From: Alteribacter populi
GTDB taxonomy: Bacteria > Bacillota > Bacilli > Bacillales > Salisediminibacteriaceae
DNA: 64,000 nt
Assembly (NCBI RefSeq): GCF_002352765.1
Contig: NZ_KZ293963.1
Location: 1,696,368 to 1,760,367 of the forward strand
Direction of reading: 5' to 3'
Numbering within the stretch: the first letter of the stretch is position 1; each line of letters starts with the position of its first letter. Below, piece by piece: positions 59,813-64,000 of the stretch. The notes below the pieces were generated by a model. That model searched no databases, was not told where the DNA came from, and worked only from the letters and a program-made list of their open reading frames with translations. A program made the position numbers and the translations under genes.

Positions 59813-61132
59813 ATGCAATCTTCATCATTCACAAAAAAGGAAACGCTTGCACTTGGACTTATGATGTTTGCTCTTTTCCTTGGAGCAGGAAATTTAATTT
59901 TCCCACCAGCTATGGGACAAGAAGCTGGGACATCCTTATGGGCAGCAACTCTTGGTTTTCTTGTAACAGGAGTAGGTCTACCCGTATTGGCCATTGTTGC
60001 AATCGCAAAATCTGGAGGAAACCTTCAGGAAGTATCAAACAAAGTGGGTCCTTTGTTCGGGGCAATTTTCCCACTTATAGCCTATATGGCAATCGGACCT
60101 TTGTTCGGTATACCACGTACAGGGAGTGTCGCTTTTGAAATCGGAGCTCTCCCATATTTAGGAGATGGAAATCATACCTTTCCTTTATTTATTTTTACTG
60201 TTATTTTTTTTGCCGTTAGTTATTGGTTATCTTTAAATCCATCCAAACTTGTTTCAAGGCTGGGAAAATACCTTACGCCTGTCCTTGTTATTCTTCTAGG
60301 ATTATTAGCGATCAGCGGTTTGATCAACCCTGTAGGTGCGATACAAAGCCCGACCGAAAACTATGAGCAGTATTCATTTTTCACCGGTTTTCTAGAAGGT
60401 TATTTGACCATGGATGCAATTGCTGCACTCGTTTTTGGAATCGTTATCATTTCCAGAATGCAGGAAAGAGGAATTACCGACCGTGGAATTATCGCGAAAA
60501 AGTCGGTCCAAATTGGCTTAATTGCGGGCGTCGGACTTGCCCTTGTCTACTTCTCGTTAGCTTATCTTGGGGCAACAAGTGTAACTGAACTTGGGATGCT
60601 GGAAAACGGGGGGCTCATTTTAACAGGTGTCTCCCAATTATTATTAGGAAATATAGGATTGATCATGTTATCTTTTGTGATTACCATTGCCTGCCTGACA
60701 ACTTCTGTTGGTCTAATCTCTGCATTTGGTGAGTATTTAAAAAAGGTCATACCTGCAGTCCCTTATCCTCTTACAATTGGGATTATCGCTCTTTTCAGTT
60801 TAATCATGGCGAATATGGGACTTACCCAACTTATTCAATTTTCACTGCCTATGCTAATAATGATTTATCCAGTTGCTATTGTATTAATTGTATTGTCACT
60901 AACAGAAACATTTTTTCAAAAGAAGCAGAGTGTATTTAAGGGAGCCGTTATCGGCGCAGCACTTATCAGTATCCCTGAAGGTCTCATTACAGGTGGTTTA
61001 GTAGGTGAAGGTATCGTAACATTATTTAACGCCATTCCACTTTCCGAAGTTGGAGTTGCGTGGGTTCTTCCGGCAGTAATCGGGGGTATCATTGGTTACT
61101 TTTTATCCTCACAAGCTAAAAGCGTAAACTAA
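59813..61132 (+). CDS. braB: Branched-chain amino acid Na+ symporter (LIVCS family)
   Basis: The 439-residue membrane protein has about 12 helices and the LIVCS family segments LGLMMFALFLGAGNLIFPP near the N-terminus, IGPLFGIPRTGSVAFEIG, and YLTMDAIAALVFGIVII. It should bring leucine, isoleucine or valine in with sodium. Its position between nifZ and ezrA matches B. subtilis braB. ATG follows ACAGGAGG. The short upstream gap shows no T-box or other riboswitch. Confidence 0.93.
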   Translation: MQSSSFTKKETLALGLMMFALFLGAGNLIFPPAMGQEAGTSLWAATLGFLVTGVGLPVLAIVAIAKSGGNLQEVSNKVGPLFGAIFPLIAYMAIGPLFGIPRTGSVAFEIGALPYLGDGNHTFPLFIFTVIFFAVSYWLSLNPSKLVSRLGKYLTPVLVILLGLLAISGLINPVGAIQSPTENYEQYSFFTGFLEGYLTMDAIAALVFGIVIISRMQERGITDRGIIAKKSVQIGLIAGVGLALVYFSLAYLGATSVTELGMLENGGLILTGVSQLLLGNIGLIMLSFVITIACLTTSVGLISAFGEYLKKVIPAVPYPLTIGIIALFSLIMANMGLTQLIQFSLPMLIMIYPVAIVLIVLSLTETFFQKKQSVFKGAVIGAALISIPEGLITGGLVGEGIVTLFNAIPLSEVGVAWVLPAVIGGIIGYFLSSQAKSVN

Positions 61133-61148
61133 AAATTACATTCACTAC

Positions 61149-61198
61149 GAGGGTTATGAAAAAGGGTAAAAACAGCTTTTTCATAACCCTTTTTTTCA
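61149..61198 (+). terminator. Terminator of braB
   Basis: GGGTTATGAAAAAG pairs with CTTTTTCATAACCC around a 17-nt loop and is followed by TTTTTTT. It lies 18 bp after the stop. Confidence 0.92.
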
Positions 61199-61205
61199 CA
61201 AGCGG

Positions 61206-61493
61206 GATTTCTAATAACTCTAGAACTCAAATACAACGGGTGCCGCTTCCATGGCTTCGCTTTCCGCAGCAACGCTCCAGCCTCCTCATTCGCGACAGGC
61301 GTGCGCACTCTGTGCTCCTGCGGTTCCTCGTCGCAAGCAGACCATTGTTGCTTGTCTTGCTGGAGTCTCCGTCATTGCAGCAGCCCCCCTTGACTATCTC
61401 AAGTGTATCTAAAAATCGGGTGTAAGGTTTTTGGCAAAAGGAGCGTTATTTCCTTGCAGATTCTCTCCATGAGAAAGAGTATACCCTCTTGCC
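61206..61493. mobile_element. MITE-like element, copy C (decayed right end)
   Basis: This copy starts GATTTCTAATAACTC and follows copies A and B through TGCAGATTCTCTCCATGAGA to CTCTTGCC. It then departs before the terminal TTATTCAGC, so the right end is lost. Its middle carries GTTCCTCGTCGCAAGCAGAC, also found near 47065. No flanking duplication is evident. It fills the gap between braB and ezrA. Confidence 0.65.
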
Positions 61494-61522
61494 ACTAGGT
61501 AAAGACGGCTAAACATTAGGAA

Positions 61523-61546
61523 AGCCGAGTGATTAAACACTCGGCT
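61523..61546 (-). terminator. Hairpin at the ezrA stop
   Basis: AGCCGAGTG pairs with CACTCGGCT around ATTAAA; the loop contains the ezrA stop codon. The T run after it is short (TTTCC), so this may be a weak terminator. Confidence 0.6.
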
Positions 61547-63236
61547 GGATAACTTCATCAGTTTGGACTTTTTCTACGATTTGTGGGTCATAAGGCTTTA
61601 TTGCTTTAACGCTGATATCCAGAGCTTCTTCATACTGATAGTTACGAAAAGCATCCTCCGCTTGAAGAAGTTGAATATTAATTCGATCATCTTGTCTTCG
61701 ATAACGATTCCCATACTGAATTACCTTCTCGGCAAGCGTCGCCTTTTCAATCATTTCATTCAGAACATCCATGAAATTCTCAATATGATCGTATGCTTTA
61801 TCAACGTGGCTTGTCACTTCATCGATGGATAGTGGAACTTCGTCAAGCTTATTCGATGCTTGTATGAAGTATTCCTCCGCATTATCCATCTCTTTTAAAA
61901 TGTGGCTCGGTAGCCCTGGAATATTACTCTTCTGTAATCGTTTTTGACCTGTAATAAGTCTTTGTTTTAATTGTCTTAACGTCTCTTCAGCTTTTCTCTC
62001 ATCACTTCTCATTTCCTCTAATACTTCCTTGGCACCACGCAGCTTCTGTTCCCCATCTTCCAGTTGTGTCATAAATTCATCGACCATCGTTCGTATAGAA
62101 GTATAGGTTTGTTTCTGATTTTCCGTATAATCTTCAATGAGTAAAAATTGCTGTGTAATGTCTTTCACAGTTTTTTCTAATTTATATTGATTTTTATACT
62201 CTTCTTCTGACAGGCGGTAATTAAGCTTTACCTCTTCTGTTTCTTCGATTAAGTGCTGGTAAAGGGTCGGCAAGTGGTTTACTCTTTGCGCTAATTCTGA
62301 AATTTGTTGAGTCACAACCTGTTTAGAAAGAGCTTCGTATTCTAATTCTTCATAAATGCCATCTATCTCTTTTTGCATTTCTTCTGTAGGTTCCTTTATT
62401 TCTTCAATTTTAACTTGATCTAATAGAGAGGCAAACGTGATCAACCGTTCCCTTATCTCAATAATTTGCGAAGAAAATGAAAAGTGTTTTATTGGAAATC
62501 CTTTCTCCTCCATTTCCGCTAAACCTTTTTCCAAATCTAATAATTGTTTCGGTATATCTTTTTCAATTAAAATAAGGTATTGTGGAACCTCTTCCATAAG
62601 CAAATTAACCCTTTGAAGGATTTCCTTCATACGGGTGAGTACAGTCCTAGCTTGAAGGTAGTTACCTTCTTCTGTTTCCTCATTAAACTTTTCAAAGGAC
62701 GTATTCATTTCTTTCATCATGTCATCTAAACTGGCAACGGTGTTACCAAGCGTACTTCGCTTAACCCAGAGCTTCTTTTTCGTCTCATCGTAATAATGCT
62801 TTACTTCACTGATTTCTTCCCGGTTTCTTTCCTCACTTTCCACAAGTTCATCAATTTCCTCAATCATATTCTTCATATGTGTTTCAATTGCAGCAAGTGT
62901 ATAATCTATTTCCGAAAGCAGCCTTTTACTTTTTCTAAACCTATAACGATTCGCAGATTCTTCTACATCAAACATTTTCTCTTCAATATCGGGAAGTTGA
63001 TGAGTCACGATGTCGTCCCACTCTGCGCGCCATGATTCAAAACGTTGTTCGGTTTCACCAGACATTGTTAATCCCTTAATTTTCGATATTTCCTCAGTAA
63101 CCGGTTCATTCATTATCGTCATTTTCCATTGTTCCAAGCGATCTACTTCTTTATAAACTCGTTTTCTCGAAAGTGAGCCAATGATAATTCCCACAATTAA
63201 TAATCCAATAAGCGCGTAAATGATCACAGCAGACAT
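61533..63236 (-). CDS. ezrA: Septation ring formation regulator EzrA
   Basis: EzrA binds FtsZ and limits Z rings to midcell. ATG 63236 behind GAGGAGG gives 567 residues (562 in B. subtilis). One N-terminal membrane helix (about 3-21, VIIYALIGLLIVGIIIGSL) is followed by a long series of coiled coils rich in E, K and Q, with no globular domain, as in the family. It lies between braB and hisJ, the B. subtilis order. The MITE-like copy C lies just beyond its end. Confidence 0.95.
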   Translation of the reverse strand: MSAVIIYALIGLLIVGIIIGSLSRKRVYKEVDRLEQWKMTIMNEPVTEEISKIKGLTMSGETEQRFESWRAEWDDIVTHQLPDIEEKMFDVEESANRYRFRKSKRLLSEIDYTLAAIETHMKNMIEEIDELVESEERNREEISEVKHYYDETKKKLWVKRSTLGNTVASLDDMMKEMNTSFEKFNEETEEGNYLQARTVLTRMKEILQRVNLLMEEVPQYLILIEKDIPKQLLDLEKGLAEMEEKGFPIKHFSFSSQIIEIRERLITFASLLDQVKIEEIKEPTEEMQKEIDGIYEELEYEALSKQVVTQQISELAQRVNHLPTLYQHLIEETEEVKLNYRLSEEEYKNQYKLEKTVKDITQQFLLIEDYTENQKQTYTSIRTMVDEFMTQLEDGEQKLRGAKEVLEEMRSDERKAEETLRQLKQRLITGQKRLQKSNIPGLPSHILKEMDNAEEYFIQASNKLDEVPLSIDEVTSHVDKAYDHIENFMDVLNEMIEKATLAEKVIQYGNRYRRQDDRINIQLLQAEDAFRNYQYEEALDISVKAIKPYDPQIVEKVQTDEVIQPSV

Positions 63237-63550
63237 ACGAAGCCTCCTCATCGTTGAGCAATTTATGTAATATATTGTTGAATTTTAGTAATTATTCGTA
63301 AAAGTAAAGGACTGGATAACTGTCGAACTAAGTCACTATCCAACTGTTCACTCCAAAGTGTAGTATAATGAATGAAAGTACGAAAAAGAAAATATATTTA
63401 ACCCTCGTAGATTCTACACGTCTCCCTTAATAATATCATGGAAAAATATATATTTGAGCGATTTTTTTGGATTTTTTTTAGTTCTTTCAGACTTTTTGTC
63501 ACTCTTTTACTATTATAATACGACAATTTTGTACAAAGAGGTGTTCTTAC
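63237..63550. other. Divergent upstream region of ezrA and hisJ
   Basis: This 314-bp AT-rich gap has no gene. TATAAT sequences at about 63366-63371 and 63515-63520 could be -10 elements for the plus strand, but no -35 at 17 bp is convincing. Long T-rich runs near 63460-63490 are not part of a clear hairpin. Confidence 0.3.
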
Positions 63551-64000
63551 TTGATTACATATGATGGCCACGTGCATACCCCATTTTGCCCTCACGGCAG
63601 CTCCGACTCATTGGAAAGCTATGTTGAAGCAGCCATCCAATTAGGATACAAAGGGATGACTTTTGCCGAACATGCACCCTTGCCCGCAACGTTTTGTGAT
63701 CCTGTTCCTGCTCAAGATAGTGCTATGACATTTTCTAAGCTCAATCATTACTTAGAGGAAGTCAAGCTACTTAAGGAGCAATATCAACGTCATTTTACTA
63801 TTCGTATTGGTCTGGAAGTCGACTATATTGAAGGTTTTGAGGAAGAAACTCGAAGCTTTTTAAATGAAGTAGGCCCTTTTTTAGACGATGCAATTTTGTC
63901 GGTTCACTTTATTCGATTGGCTGACCGCTATATATGTATGGACTATTCCCCAGAGTCATTTAAAGAATGTGTTCTTGAATTAGGCTCCGTAGAAGCAGTT
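63551..64000 (+). CDS. hisJ: Histidinol-phosphatase HisJ (partial, 5' end)
   Basis: HisJ removes phosphate from histidinol phosphate in histidine synthesis. The start is TTG at 63551, 7 nt after GAGGTG, and the frame stays open to the window edge (150 codons). The product begins MITYDGHVHTPFCPHGSSDS, the PHP-domain metal motif, with GMTFAEHAPLP, RIGLEVDYIEG and ILSVHFI supplying further ligands. In B. subtilis hisJ (ytvP) is likewise divergent from ezrA. The 3' part is outside the window. Confidence 0.92.
   Translation, partial: MITYDGHVHTPFCPHGSSDSLESYVEAAIQLGYKGMTFAEHAPLPATFCDPVPAQDSAMTFSKLNHYLEEVKLLKEQYQRHFTIRIGLEVDYIEGFEEETRSFLNEVGPFLDDAILSVHFIRLADRYICMDYSPESFKECVLELGSVEAV

Noticed and set aside
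1..64000. Undescribed defence, secretion or biosynthetic cluster
   Set aside because: Nearly every gene falls into the conserved thrS-hisJ order of bacilli; no block of unfamiliar genes with shared transcription was found.

Overview
The window looks like a stretch of chromosome from an endospore-forming member of the Bacillaceae. It carries the gene neighbourhood that in Bacillus subtilis runs roughly from thrS to hisJ, here mostly on the minus strand. Sporulation genes (YtxC, YtaF, YtvI, YtrH/YtrI, YtfJ/GerW, an alpha/beta SASP) mark a spore former. A futalosine-pathway menaquinone gene (mqnC) beside dnaI suggests the halophilic/alkaliphilic Bacillus side rather than B. subtilis itself. The species cannot be named from the sequence.

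Layout. 1-7.6 kb: a T-box leader that should belong to thrS, ytxC, mqnC, dnaI, dnaB, nrdR, a cytosolic protein, an orphan holin-like gene and speD. 7.9-17.9 kb: gapB with two CcpN-type operators, coaE, ytaF, mutM, polA, phoR-phoP and a MaoC-like protein. 18-31.8 kb: central carbon metabolism (citZ-icd-mdh, pfkA-pyk, accDA, malic enzyme, a GntR regulator) with membrane proteins YtwI, YtvI and FxsA. 31.9-46.8 kb: dnaE, ytrHI, nrnA, ytpI, ytoI, ytkL, an Xaa-Pro peptidase, a degenerate SDR, UspA, EcsC and an HD/OB nuclease. 47-64 kb: ackA, ytxK, tpx, gerW-ytfI, yteJ-sppA, nadK, an amidohydrolase, a SASP, thiI with its cysteine desulfurase, a branched-chain amino acid carrier, ezrA and the start of hisJ.

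The genes are mostly core: TCA cycle entry, glycolysis/gluconeogenesis, fatty-acid precursor supply, overflow acetate, replication and repair, phosphate sensing, cell division and sporulation. No prophage, CRISPR array, defence island, rRNA or tRNA was found.

The least ordinary content lies between the genes. There are at least four families of small non-coding repeats: about 290-bp MITE-like elements with terminal inverted repeats and apparent target duplications; a palindromic element whose arms are scattered through many gaps; and two short repeats found just beyond terminators. Two plus-strand genes (ytvI and the holin-like gene) have strong ribosome binding sites placed for AUU and AUC codons rather than for the nearest ATG. 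Several starts were moved from the longest possible reading frame to a codon with a well-spaced ribosome binding site, and this is said in each entry.
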